Both the position numbers and the translations under genes were made by a program. Shown piece after piece: positions 11,245 to 21,150 of a stretch of 64,000 nucleotides of DNA (positions within the stretch are counted from its first letter, which is position 1; each line of letters opens with the position of its first letter). The notes under the pieces are model-generated. The model made no database searches and had not been told where the DNA came from. It was given only the letters and a program-made list of their open reading frames with translations. Source of the DNA: Mustela lutreola (taxonomy: Eukaryota; Chordata; Mammalia; Carnivora; Mustelidae); the NCBI RefSeq assembly GCF_030435805.1, contig NC_081307.1, forward strand, positions 12,382,501 to 12,446,500, in the 5' to 3' direction.

Positions 11245-11510
11245 CTAACTTCCAGTAGACAAGTATAGCTACTAAAGTAGATTTGGCCAAAAGTGATCCT
11301 CACGGAGCAGGGGAGTTCGAGCCCCACGCTGGGTGGAGTTATTGTTTAAATAAATTAAAACACAGCTGTGTGAGTGCAGACTGAATGTGCCTCACGCAAA
11401 TCCCCTAGCATTGTCGTAAGCCGAGTCACTTGAGAACTTATGCCTGACTTCTAGTGGAGACGTGGAGCTACTAAACCAGATTTGGCCACAGATCATCCTC
11501 TCAGAGCAGG
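11245..11510 (+). repeat. Pair of diverged direct repeats, about 67 bp each
   Basis: Positions 11245-11311 and 11444-11510 align without gaps at roughly three-quarters identity. Both contain 'agctactaaa', 'agatttggcca' and end 'gagcagg'. The 130 bases between them hold the tail of a short tRNA-derived element. I do not recognise the family. Confidence 0.6.
11312..11361 (+). repeat. Partial short-type carnivore tRNA SINE
   Basis: Contains a B-box-like 'gagttcgagccccacgctgg' and a 'gtttaaataaattaaaac' tail, as in the shorter carnivore SINE at 12895. The 5' end is missing. Confidence 0.6.
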
Positions 11511-11584
11511 TTACGTACTATTTAACAAAGCCACGTGACAGCTCTGCAGAGGCAATCTTCGGCCTTTACAGATGTTAAGATATT

Positions 11585-11725
11585 AACTCCATTTAATCCT
11601 CCTAAAAACCCCATGAAAGGTATCCTTCCTTGGCATTGCTTAAGAACAAGGCATCTGAGGTGAAGTAATTTTCACAAGGACACACGCAGAAGTAAGCAGT
11701 GGAGATGCCAGGATTTAACCCCGTG
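11585..11725 (-). repeat. MIR SINE relic
   Basis: Reverse-complement MIR text: 'ccatttaatcctcctaaaaa', 'gaggtgaagtaattttc' and 'aggatttaacccc'. Confidence 0.6.
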
Positions 11726-12299
11726 TAGCCATCCGGCCGCCCTGCCTTTCGTCCCTCACTCCACCACTGAAGGCTGTTAAAAGTCCAGACTCCCTCATCC
11801 TCTTCTTGAGAGCAGCTGGCCGTTTGAACCCAAGCCAAGGACTTGGCAGTGGACAGGACTAAGTGAGCCCTTGGCAGAAGCAGCCCGAGCTTCCAGCCGG
11901 CCAGGCCCTGCCCCTCAGGGACGGCAGCCCATGTCTGTCTTGTCGTCCTGCTCTGCTCCTGCCCTGGCCGTCTCCAGCCCTGGCCTGGGTGATGCAGACT
12001 CCAGCCTCTGCCCCAAGCCCCCGAGCCTTCGCTGCATCTGGGGAGAGGGAGAGATGTTTGCACAGTCCCTCACCCTGTAACTAATCCCAGCTGAGATGCT
12101 CCACGGGGAGGGGAGCTCAGGGGGAAGGGCTGCTTCTGAGCCCCGAGGTAGCAGATGGAATGAACTAGAGAGGCAGCTGAGCATTACACTGGCTGGAGAG
12201 GGCTGGGCTTGGGTGCACAGAAAGGCCCTTGCTAGAATAATCTCTTACAGAGAAGGCAGCCTTGGCGGGGGTGGGGGGGGGTTGGGGGGCAGTGTAGTG

Positions 12300-12690
12300 A
12301 AACTGGTTATGGAGAGAGATACACCCAAACTGAGGGTTACGAGAGGGGAGGGGTGAAATGGGTGAAGGGAATTATGAGTGCACTTGTGATGAGCACTGGG
12401 TGATGGACAGAATTGTTGAATCAGGGGCACCTGGGTGGCTCAGTCGGTTAAGCATCTGCCTACGGGTCTTGTTCCTGGAGTCCCAGGATCCAGCCCTGCA
12501 CTGGGCTCCCGACTCAGCAGGGAGCCTGCTTCTCCTCGTGCTCTTTCTCGCTCTCAAATAAATAAATTTTTTTAAAAAAAAGAATCTGTTTTTAAAAAAG
12601 AATTGTTGAATCACTGTATTATATACCTGAAACTAATATAATACTGGATGTGGAATTAAGGCTTTTTAAAAATAATAATAATACAAGAAG
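12300..12690 (+). repeat. L1 3' end (carnivore type), split by a CAN-SINE
   Basis: Text 'cttgtgatgagcactgggtg' and, after the SINE, 'cctgaaactaatataa' and an A-rich end match the 3' terminus of carnivore L1s. It is a 5'-truncated copy with no ORF left. The CAN-SINE at 12424 sits inside it. Confidence 0.75.
12424..12598 (+). repeat. CAN-SINE (SINEC), + orientation, inside an L1 end
   Basis: Flanked by perfect 15-base duplications 'agaattgttgaatca' at 12409-12423 and 12599-12613. The body lacks part of the usual 'catgatctcagggtcc' block. Confidence 0.94.
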
Positions 12691-12794
12691 AAAGAAAGAG
12701 GAAGAAAAGAAAGAGAAAGAAAGAAAGCTGCTTATCATAGGTTTCTCTCCCCAGACCTTTTTTTTGAAGAAGGAGGAAAAGATTCAAAAGTTTA

Positions 12795-13372
12795 GGGAAG
12801 AGCCGTGTTCATACCCTAATGACTGGATCCTATAAAAATATTACCTCGTGTGGCAAAAGGGATTTTGCAGAGGTGTTTAAACTACAACTTTGTGGGGCGC
12901 CTGGCTGGCTCCGTGGGTGGAACATGCAACTCTCGATCTTGGGGTCTGTGAGTTCAAGCCCCATGTTGGGTGTAGAGATTGCTTAAATAAATTAAAAAAC
13001 AAAAAAACACTTTACAACCTCGCATGAGGAAATAACACTGGATTGTCTGCCCCATCACATGAATCCTGAAAAGCAGAGAACCTTTTCACACGGTGATGAG
13101 AGAAGCCTCACTGCTGCCTAGAAGACAAGGAGGGGGATCATGAACGGAGGAATGCCGATGGCTTCTAGAAGGGACGAAAAGGCAAGAAAGTGGATTCTCC
13201 CCTGATCCTCCAGAAGGGAACACAGCCCTGCGGACAGGGCTGGAGTTTAGCCCCGTGAGACTCTTGTCAGACTTCTGATCTGCAAAACTGTAAGATAATA
13301 AATTCGCATTGTTTAAGCCATTCAGTTTGTCGTAATTTCTTACAACAGCAGTGGGACACAACTATAATCCCC
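12795..13372 (+). mobile_element. Solo LTR fossil, MLT1-like (ERVL-MaLR), with a SINE inside
   Basis: The 3' part shows the MaLR LTR pattern: 'cagacttctgatctgcaaa', 'taagataataaattcgcatt', 'gtttaagccattcagtttgt' and a 'cttacaacagcagtgggaca' end. The 5' part has 'ggcaaaagggattttgcaga'. No internal retroviral region is present, so it is a solo LTR. It is old and clearly broken, of mammalian-radiation age judging by divergence. A carnivore SINE at about 12895-13009 was inserted later. Confidence 0.75.
12895..13009 (+). repeat. Short-type carnivore tRNA SINE, + orientation
   Basis: Head 'ggggcgcctggctggctccg', tRNA-like 'gagttcaagccccatgttgg', tail 'gcttaaataaattaaaa'. It lacks the CT-rich section of the long CAN-SINE type. 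It lies within the MLT1-like LTR. Confidence 0.88.
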
Positions 13373-14440
13373 TGGAATCTCCATGAAGACCTTTTCTGGT
13401 GAACTTCTAGCCACTGGTTCAAAATGCTGAGACTAATCCCCAGCATGGTTTGGTGTTTTGTTTGTTTGTTTGAAGTCGGCAGCCCTGCAGGGTGACTTCA
13501 CCAGGAAGGGCTTGCCCTCAGGGGTAGCACAGTGGCCGCCGGGGAGCCGAACCTGCCAGCAGAGGGCGCTCCGTGTTCTGTGCAACGTGTCCACGCCTGG
13601 GCAATGTTCCACAAAATTTGGATTTCTGGTTTCTCTTAAAAAGTTGAAAGGGACAGTGAGCCCACGTCTCCACATGACCATGGTGGGTGGGGGCTGTCCC
13701 ATTTCGATGAGGTGCCACCTGCTGTCCAGTTCACTGGGACCCATGTAGGTTCTTAAACTGGAACCTACTTTACTCCTTAAGATTATTTGCCTGCAGGCCC
13801 TGTGGTAAACCAGCTCGTCAGGGTCCTAATGTCTTACCCAGAAATGTAAGATAGTCCTTATGCTAAGCCGCTCAGAGTGATCCACATTGCTTCCTTTTTT
13901 CCCACTCCCCACCTCAACCCCAGCATTCTAGCAATGTTCTGTTTGTGGCCAGTAGTCACTAGCGTTCAGAATGGCCTGGGATTGTTCCCTTGATTTGCCG
14001 GACACTTAAGGCCTCTGCCCAGTTCTCGTTTAGCGTCTGGAGGTGGTCTGGGAGAAGGTGGCCCATACAGCCAGTCTCTGAGGAAGGAATCTTACGCTGG
14101 TGGAAACAAGTGGAAAGTGACCCTGGGCAACAGGAGGAGGAATGTTTATCATGTTCTGCTGGTCTGCAGACTAAAAGAAAGGAACTCTCTAACCCCTAGG
14201 TAACGTTCCCTGAGGCAGTTTATATTTTTGAGAATTGTGAGATGATTTGGGGAAGGAAAAAATCAGAGGGGAGGGGCCTCTCCCTGCTGGTCTCCGGTTC
14301 TCTCACAAACTGTGTCCAGGCTGGGCAAGTTCATATCCGCCAATTACAGCCTCGACAGAACCTGAACTCCTAATCCCCCTCGAGGCCAATGGCAGTGGGG
14401 AAGAGGGCAAGGCAAGAGCGGAGGAAGAAATATTAACCTG

Positions 14441-14683
14441 GGGGTAGGGAGTGCCTGGGTGGCTCAGTGGGTTAAGCCTCTGCCTCCGCTCCCATTCATG
14501 ATCTCAGGGTCCTGGGATCCTGCCCTGCTTTGGGCTCCTTGCTCAGCGGGGAGCCTGCTTCTCCCACTTCCTCTACCACTCTCCACACCCAAGCTCATAC
14601 TCTACCTCTCTTCCTCTTTCTCTCTCTCTCAAGTAAATAAATAAAATCTTGAAAGAAAGAAAGAAAAGGGGGGGAGGACGAGA
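14441..14683 (+). repeat. CAN-SINE (SINEC), + orientation
   Basis: Duplications 'agaaatattaacctg' and 'agaagtactaacctg' flank a full-length copy. Its tail is extended by GAAA repeats and an AG-rich stretch. Confidence 0.92.
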
Positions 14684-15130
14684 GAGAAGTACTAACCTGA
14701 GAGGAAGGCAGGCTCTGCTTCAAGGATCTCCACTCCACCTGCAGGACGGAACACAAGGCTAAGTCGTACTGACAACCTAGAACACTCCTTCCGAGCTGCG
14801 CTGCGCAGCACCTTGGCCCCTGACCAGGGATGGGAGGACACTCAGTTTGCATTAGGAGAAAGGAGAAATGGGTCACAAGATCAGGAAAGGGGTTAAAGAA
14901 GCGAGGAGGAGCCAGACACCCAGAGCTAAGGCTCTTTCCCGTGTGTCCTCTGCCAACGCCTGCGGGTCCCGCAAACTCCCAGCTGCCAAGAAAGACAAGG
15001 CTGTGATCCAGCCCAGCTCAGGACACACAGGTGAATGATCACAACCTCAAAAACACCAGAACTGGAAGGAATCCAGGAACAGTTTTCATTTGGTGATTTT
15101 CTGACCATGCCTCACAGAGCCCCAGCATTT

Positions 15131-15323
15131 CAAAGATTTTATTTATTTATTTGACAGAGAGAGAGAGAGAGATATCACAAGTAGGCAGAGAGGCAGGCAG
15201 AGAGAGAGGAAGCAGGCTCCGCATTGAGCAGAGAGCCCAATGTGGGGCTCGATCTCAGGACCTTGAGATCATGACCCGAGCCGAAGGCAGAGGCTTTAAC
15301 CCACTAAGCCACCCAAGTGCCCC
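15131..15323 (-). repeat. CAN-SINE (SINEC), - orientation
   Basis: Runs from 'aaagattttatttatttatt' through '(ga)n' and 'cacaagtaggcagagagg' to 'gccacccaagtgcccc'. Confidence 0.94.
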
Positions 15324-15689
15324 AGAGCAGGCAGCCACCAGGTGCCCCATTTCAAATAACTTTTCATGGGGCCACCTATGTGGGGGCACCAATGTGGGGG
15401 TGGGGGGAGAGACACCCCCATGGTGATTCCAACAGAGCAGATCTGTTTTTATTTCTTTTATGCAGGCAGTTTCTGTTTTAAAATATTATTTAATAAAAAG
15501 AATCTGCTAAAAAAAAAAAATTCGGGAATCTGCCAGTCTCATCAGATTCTTCACTTTCTAAATGAGAAAGCAGCTCTGGAGAGGTCACTAACTGAAGTCT
15601 CAGAAAAGGCACCAACATCAGGATCCAGGTAGGGAGAGGACTCACGGTCCACTAGATTCCATTCCATTCTCCACTTCTTCCTGTTATTA

Positions 15690-16330
15690 ATAGAACCACC
15701 CTGAGTTTCAGCAGGCCTCGTGGCTGTCCATCAAGAGACTCCATTTCCCAGCCTCCTTTGCAGCTAGGTGGAACCATGTGACCAAATTCTCACCAGTGGG
15801 CGGGCAACAAGAGTAATGCTCTATTTCTCAGAGAAAAGACACTGTCCCCCAACTCTATCATACCCTCCCTTGGGGTTGAAACATAAGACACATAACTGGC
15901 AAGCCAGCTTCTAATGGATGAAAGAGGAACACATCTCAGGATGAAGCCAAGTGGCAAGAGAAAAGAACCTGAGTCTCTGATGGCTATAGGAAGCCATGCT
16001 TCCTCTTTCCCCTTTTCTTGGAATATTTACAAGACAGAAATAAACTAGATTCTTCTGAGCCTCTGCATTTTTATGTCTCTTCGCCACAATAGCTGTATTA
16101 TTTTTCCATTGCTAAACAGCACATTACCCCAAAACCCGGTGGCTTACAACAACAAAAATTTATTGTCTCATAGTTTCTGTGGTTCAGGAATTCAGTGTGA
16201 ATGAACTGTGTGTGTGTTTTTTTTTTTTTGGTCTTAGAATCTCCTGCGGTCATAGCCAGGGTGTTGGGCAGGCCCGCAGTCACTGGAGGTTTGACTAAAG
16301 CAAAAGTATCTCCTTCCAAGCTCATTCACA
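15690..16330. repeat. Unclassified ancient interspersed repeats
   Basis: Two blocks look like common old mammalian repeats rather than unique sequence. One is near 15740 ('ttcccagcctcctttgcag', 'gtggaaccatgtgac'), the other near 16100 ('ggtggcttacaacaacaaaa', 'tttattgtctcatagtttct'). I cannot assign families with confidence. Confidence 0.4.
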
Positions 16331-16659
16331 TAGCTGTTAACGGAGACTTTCCCCACCACATGGCTTTTCTGTAGGTTAAGTGCCTTTGAAGGAAACTATA
16401 GTGCATTTATGACCCGATCTCCAAAATCAGGAACTGTCACCTCTGCTTCATTCTACTTGTTAGAAGGTCCGCAAGTCCAATGCTGTCTCCAGGGAATGGG
16501 AACTAGGCTCCCCCTCTTCAGGGGAGGAATATTAAATAATTTGTGGGCATGTTCTCGAAACCACCCCAGTGAGGACCCCTGCATCCTAATTAATACATTA
16601 GACGTACTGGCTCTTTGGCCCAATAACACTTTTGAGCCATGAGACTTCAGGATGTAATT

Positions 16660-16830
16660 TGATGATAATAAAAATGAACATTTACTGGGGGCTTTTTATG
16701 CCAAGCATATATCACACATGGTTCCTCATGGAATCCTCTACAGTACATTCTACTATTTGCCCTGATTTTCCAGGTAAGGAGTCTAAGGTTTAGCTGAGTT
16801 CACACCAGGCCAGATTCCAGAGCCTTCACA
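16660..16830 (-). repeat. MIR-like relic
   Basis: Text such as 'cctcatggaatcctctacag' and 'ttttccaggtaaggagtc' resembles reverse-complement MIR. Highly diverged. Confidence 0.5.
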
Positions 16831-16931
16831 CGTAACCACGTACCAGTGTTGAGGAAAGGGCACGCTTGGTGGAAAGGGATATGAGATTGGTTGGAAATCT
16901 GTCACCAACACTTAAGAGTTCCATGATTTTG

Positions 16932-17131
16932 GGGGCACCCGGGTGGCTCAGTGGGTTAAAGCCTCTGCCTTTGGCTCAGGTCATGATCTCAAGGTCCTGG
17001 GATCGAGCCCCGCATCGGGCTCCCTGCTCAGCAGGGAGCCTGCTTCTCCCTTTCTCTCTGCCTACCTCTCTGCCTACTTGTGATCTCTGTCTGTCAAATA
17101 AATAAATAAAATCTTAAAAAAAAAAAAAAAA
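16932..17131 (+). repeat. CAN-SINE (SINEC), + orientation
   Basis: Full-length with a long poly(A) tail. 'agagttccatgatttt' is repeated exactly on both sides, so this is a fairly young insertion. Confidence 0.95.
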
Positions 17132-17498
17132 AGAGTTCCATGATTTTTGCTAAGACCTAACCTTCTTGGGCTTCCATTTTATCCTATAGACACGGAGAAA
17201 ACAACAGTGGCTGGAGAGCTGTGGTGAGGAAAGAGGAAAATACGCGAGCGCTGCGCACAGGGCTTGGCATGCGGTGGGTGGGTGGTCAATCAGAGGTGTG
17301 ACTCTCCTCCGACCTACTTTATTTCCTACCTCCACTTGCACACACAAGATGGCCCAGCTGTGGCCTAGAACATCGGCTTCATTCCAGAAGTCCAGAGACA
17401 CAGAAGGATTATGTTTAACTCTTAGGCTTAAAAGCAGGACCCTAAACCCCTAGCTTCTGTTTCCTTCTAGCATCCTTCAATACTTACGAAGAGCATCA

Positions 17499-17616
17499 CA
17501 GGGCGCTGAGGTGGCTCAGTTGGCTGACTCTTGATTTCGGCTCAGCTCATAACCTCTGGGTCACGAGATCGAGCCCTGTGTCAGTGGAGGCTGCTTGAGA
17601 TTCTCTTCTTCCCCTC
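17499..17616 (+). repeat. CAN-SINE, + orientation, 3'-truncated
   Basis: Head 'gggcgctgaggtggctcagt' and body to 'ggaggctgcttgagattctc' are present. The A-rich tail is lacking. Diverged. Confidence 0.85.
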
Positions 17617-17935
17617 CCCAGTCCATGGAGTGTCCTGTGGGTCAGGAGCTGAGGGACAGGGTCGGGAAACTGCTGCATCATGTTCCTGGGGAAGCAAGGA
17701 AATTATGAACACATCTCCTCAAGAGTTGTATCAATCCCTGAAAAGCATCCTGGTACTGATACTTCTATCTGGACAGAGGAAGGCCAGATCTTTCACAAAT
17801 AAAATGAGTGAATGATCTGATTTGCCCAAATATACAGTGAACAACTCTCAATGCCTTCAAAGAATCACATGATCCTCTCATGCAAACTTCTCTTAAGAAA
17901 TAAAACAGTTAGTTGGATTTAATTATCAGCTTAAG

Positions 17936-18118
17936 ACTTTATTTGTATTTATTGGTGGGGGGAGGTGGGGTTGGGTAGAGGGAGAGGCAGAGAATCCCAA
18001 GGAGACTCCGAGCTGAGTTTGGAGCCCAACATGAGGCTCGATCTCACCACCCAAAACCCCTGACCTGAGCTGAAATCACAAGTCAGATGCCCAACCGACT
18101 GAGCCACCCAGTCGCCCC
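17936..18118 (-). repeat. CAN-SINE, - orientation, old copy
   Basis: Ends in 'actgagccacccagtcgccc'. Its GA-rich tract is largely replaced by a G-rich 'ggtggggggaggtggggt' stretch, so it is an older, diverged copy. Confidence 0.88.
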
Positions 18119-18447
18119 TTAATTTTTAATTATCACTTTTTAATTATCACCGTGGTTAGCATTTTCTTCCATATCTAACAGCTGGCTGTGGAGGACCATA
18201 GAAGAGACACTCTTACTGAAGGTGAAGTGGGATGGTCAAGGCTGCGGGTCCCATCCTCCTCCACAGAATTACCTGGCTCTCCCCAAAGTGGTTCTCTAGC
18301 ACTTGCAAGGCCTTAAAATGAGGGGGCTCTTGGGGTGTCTAAGAGGATGTTAGGGTAGGGCAGTAGGGAATGAAGAGAATCCCTGACTCCTTAGGAGTTT
18401 TCCTGGAGGCTTATTATCACCTTGCCCTCTTTCTATGGAAGATTTAG

Positions 18448-18634
18448 TGGGGCGCCTGGGTGGCTCAGTGGGTTAAGCCGCTGCCTTCAGCTCAGGTCAT
18501 GATCTCAGGGTCCTGGGATGGAGCCCCGCATCGGGCTCTCTGCTCAGCGGGGAGCCTGCTTCCCTCTCTCTCTCTGCCTGCCTCTCCGTCTACTTGTGAT
18601 TTCTCTCTGTCAAAAAAAAAAAAAAAAAAAAATC
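18448..18634 (+). repeat. CAN-SINE (SINEC), + orientation, young
   Basis: Perfect 16-base duplications 'tctatggaagatttag' lie at 18432-18447 and 18635-18650. The body is near consensus, with a pure poly(A) tail, so this is probably one of the youngest insertions in the window. Confidence 0.96.
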
Positions 18635-19169
18635 TCTATGGAAGATTTAGAGACACAGTTCTACTTCAGATTTCTTAAGTAACTTCGAATATATAATCTA
18701 TCCGCTTCTTTCCTGTTTCCATCTTCCTCAATAAAATAACCAGACATGTCTTCCTGATTCACAAGAGGCTGGGGGTTTGAACCATCATCTGGATGAGGGA
18801 GCAGGGGTAAGTTACCTAAATAGTATTGATACCATGTGGGAAATCAACTTATCTTTGATAGGACCTTTGGTCTATGAAACGCTACGAGACTGAACCAATC
18901 TTTTCAAGGATGTGCAAGACCGGAGCCCTTCAACCTGTGTCTCTCCCGTAGTAAGCTATCATTTGAGGCACAGCCCTGTGGCCACCATGACCAGGAGGGA
19001 TGAGGGTGAGGGAGTGAGAAGGGATGCATCGGGCTTGCCAATTTAGAGTTCTTTAGTGCCTCTGGAGACCTTACTGGATGTTTAAAATATCAGACTTAGA
19101 ACATAAATTTGACTGATAACTGAATTCATGGTCCTTGCAGTTATGACCCGAGAGGTTCACTGTCCTGAT

Positions 19170-19260
19170 TGACCAGCTCTATTCCCATGAGATTCTGAAT
19201 CAGAATCTCTGAGCTCAAGGCCTGGGAGTCTCCATCTGTGACCTCTCTAAACAGAAGGGA
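19170..19260 (-). repeat. MER20-like fragment
   Basis: 'gagattctgaatcagaatct' and the following 'ggcctgggagtctcc' resemble the reverse complement of MER20, a short hAT-Charlie DNA element. Short and diverged. Confidence 0.45.
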
Positions 19261-19419
19261 TTCCCATGGGCTCTCAAGTCTGAGGCAGAGACACGAGTTA
19301 GAGAGACCAGGTAAGGAAGTTTTGAAACTGCCGAACTAATAGATGAAACGAGCTGGATCTGTTCGTGGTTCCGATCCTCAAGACCAGCTCAAAGGAAAGA
19401 CGTTTAAAGACAATTACAT

Positions 19420-19545
19420 AATTAAGTGCTAAACCAGTTGTTGCATACTGCTATGTGATTTTAGCCAAGTTATTTAATGCCTTAACCACCTTGCTTTTAA
19501 ATGACAAAGCACTCATATGCATAATCTTGTCTGAGTGTCACAGAT
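19420..19545 (+). repeat. MIR-like relic
   Basis: 'atgtgattttagccaagtta' followed by 'tttaatgccttaacc' resembles the centre of MIR. Confidence 0.45.
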
Positions 19546-20149
19546 TCCCAAGAGTTAGGGAAAGTATTTATCACCTTCAATTAACAGATTAAGCTTAATT
19601 GGAAGATGAGATTGAGTCATTCTTATTTGTTTGCTTGCTTGTTTACTGTCTGTCTCCTCCGGCGCTGAAAATTGCAGGAGAGTAGAACCCCGCTGACTCC
19701 GACGACTTTGGTGGGTCTCCGGAGCCACAGTGCTTGGCCCAAAGTAGGTTTCCGGTGGATACATTCTGAATAAATGAAAAGACAGAAAGACAGGCAAGAC
19801 AGAAATAAACAAAGGATGCAACATCAGATAAAAAGAAAGCATTCTGGCCAGGGGGTAGGGGTGGTGGTTAAGAGATTCAGTCTTTCCTACCACTGCTCTT
19901 TATCTCAACACCTGCATCGTGCTAGATGCTGAAGATTCTGCCCTTAAGGTATACCCAGTGTCGATTTCTGATTTCTGATTCTGCTACTCAGGAACGCGGA
20001 GCCCTGTTAAGTCTACCTTAAACGTAAACTTTGGGCCTTAGTTCCTTGTCTGTGAAACGAGGGGCTGACCAAAAATGAGAGGGCAACTCGAACTGTTCCC
20101 AGATCTCACTTTTGTAATCCATCTACTTCACCCCCTTGCTCCAGTTCCC

Positions 20150-21150
20150 CCTTTCGCTGCGAGCAAGGAGCGCGCTAGCCGCCACCCAGGACCAAGTCCT
20201 TGCCCACCGAGCAGAAATGTAACCAACCCCTCCCTAGAACCGGCTTCTCAGAGAGCCGTGGAAATGCGAAACAGTAACAGCTCTGCAGGCGGGAAACAAT
20301 GTGGCACTTATTGTTCCGTTCCCTCCAGGTCCTCGGTGGAGGAGGCTGGACCCCGCGCACCCCGAGCGACGCACCCCGCAACTTGCTTCTGTTTGGAGTT
20401 AAGTTTCCGGAGGACTGGGAAGGTGAAGCCCGAGGCGCCCAAGGCGCAAAGATGCTCTCCCTTAGGAGGGGGGCGGGCCAGCAGAGCAGACCCGGGGCCA
20501 GCAGGAAGGCTCTCATTGGCCGGAGGGCGGGTGACGAGCACGGGGCGGAGTTTCCCGGGGGGAGTAAAATGGAGGGGGGGTGTGCGCTGCCCGTGTCAGT
20601 TTCGGAGTCCCGGCGGCTCACCTTCGCGCCAAGGATCCCGAGCCCAGCTTCCTGCTGAAGCTTTTTCCCTCCTCGGCGGGCCGACTGCCTCTGCGAACTG
20701 GGCGCCCCCAACCTGTTCTGCAGCGCCCTCCATCTCCCCCAGCCCGGGGCCCCTTCCTGCATTTCCCCTGTGGTGTGCTGATCCAGGGGACTTTCTGTTT
20801 TCTCCTTTTCCCTCTTTGTTGCTCTAAAACCATTCAAGCCCAAACCCCCGACTCCGGAGAGAGTTCGACTTCTCCAGAAAGGCGGCTGCCGCGGACGACA
20901 CCGGCACCTCCTGCGGCCCCGAAAGCCGGTGCGCCCACCCCGCCTGCCCTACCCGCCGCCTGCCTTCGTTCGCCGGAGGAAGCCAGCCGAGAGTTCATTG
21001 ATGCACCCATTCCAGTGGTGTAACGGTGAGTCCACGGGCCGGGAGGGCGAGCGGACGCTGGGCGGGCTGCAGACGAGGTCGGGCGCAAGGCTCGAGATCA
21101 GACCGAGAGCTCGCGCTCTTCCTCTTGAGCTAAGTTTCTCATGAAATGGG
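20150..21150 (+). promoter_or_regulatory. RNF122: RNF122 CpG island, promoter and 5' UTR
   Basis: A CpG- and GC-rich block surrounds the RNF122 start codon at 21001. An inverted CCAAT box (attgg, 20515-20519) and GC boxes near 20470 and 20543 sit about 460-530 bases upstream, so initiation around 20560-20620 is likely and the 5' UTR would be about 400 nt. The long open frames seen on both strands are a by-product of base composition. The start site is inferred. Confidence 0.75.

Larger units (their letters stand above)
9600..20100. other. DUSP26-RNF122 intergenic region
   Basis: About 10.5 kb without a supported gene. It contains CAN-SINEs, MIR relics, a 5'-truncated L1 3' end, an MLT1-type LTR fossil and unclassified unique sequence (9600-11240, 13380-14420, 15330-16090, 18650-20100). 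All open frames here are short and look random or SINE-derived. Confidence 0.7.

Noticed and set aside
20075-20843. Overlapping frames of 250 codons (+) and 222 codons (-) upstream of RNF122
   Set aside because: They lie in the RNF122 CpG island and 5' UTR, overlap on opposite strands, and give Pro/Arg/Ser-rich text without family features.
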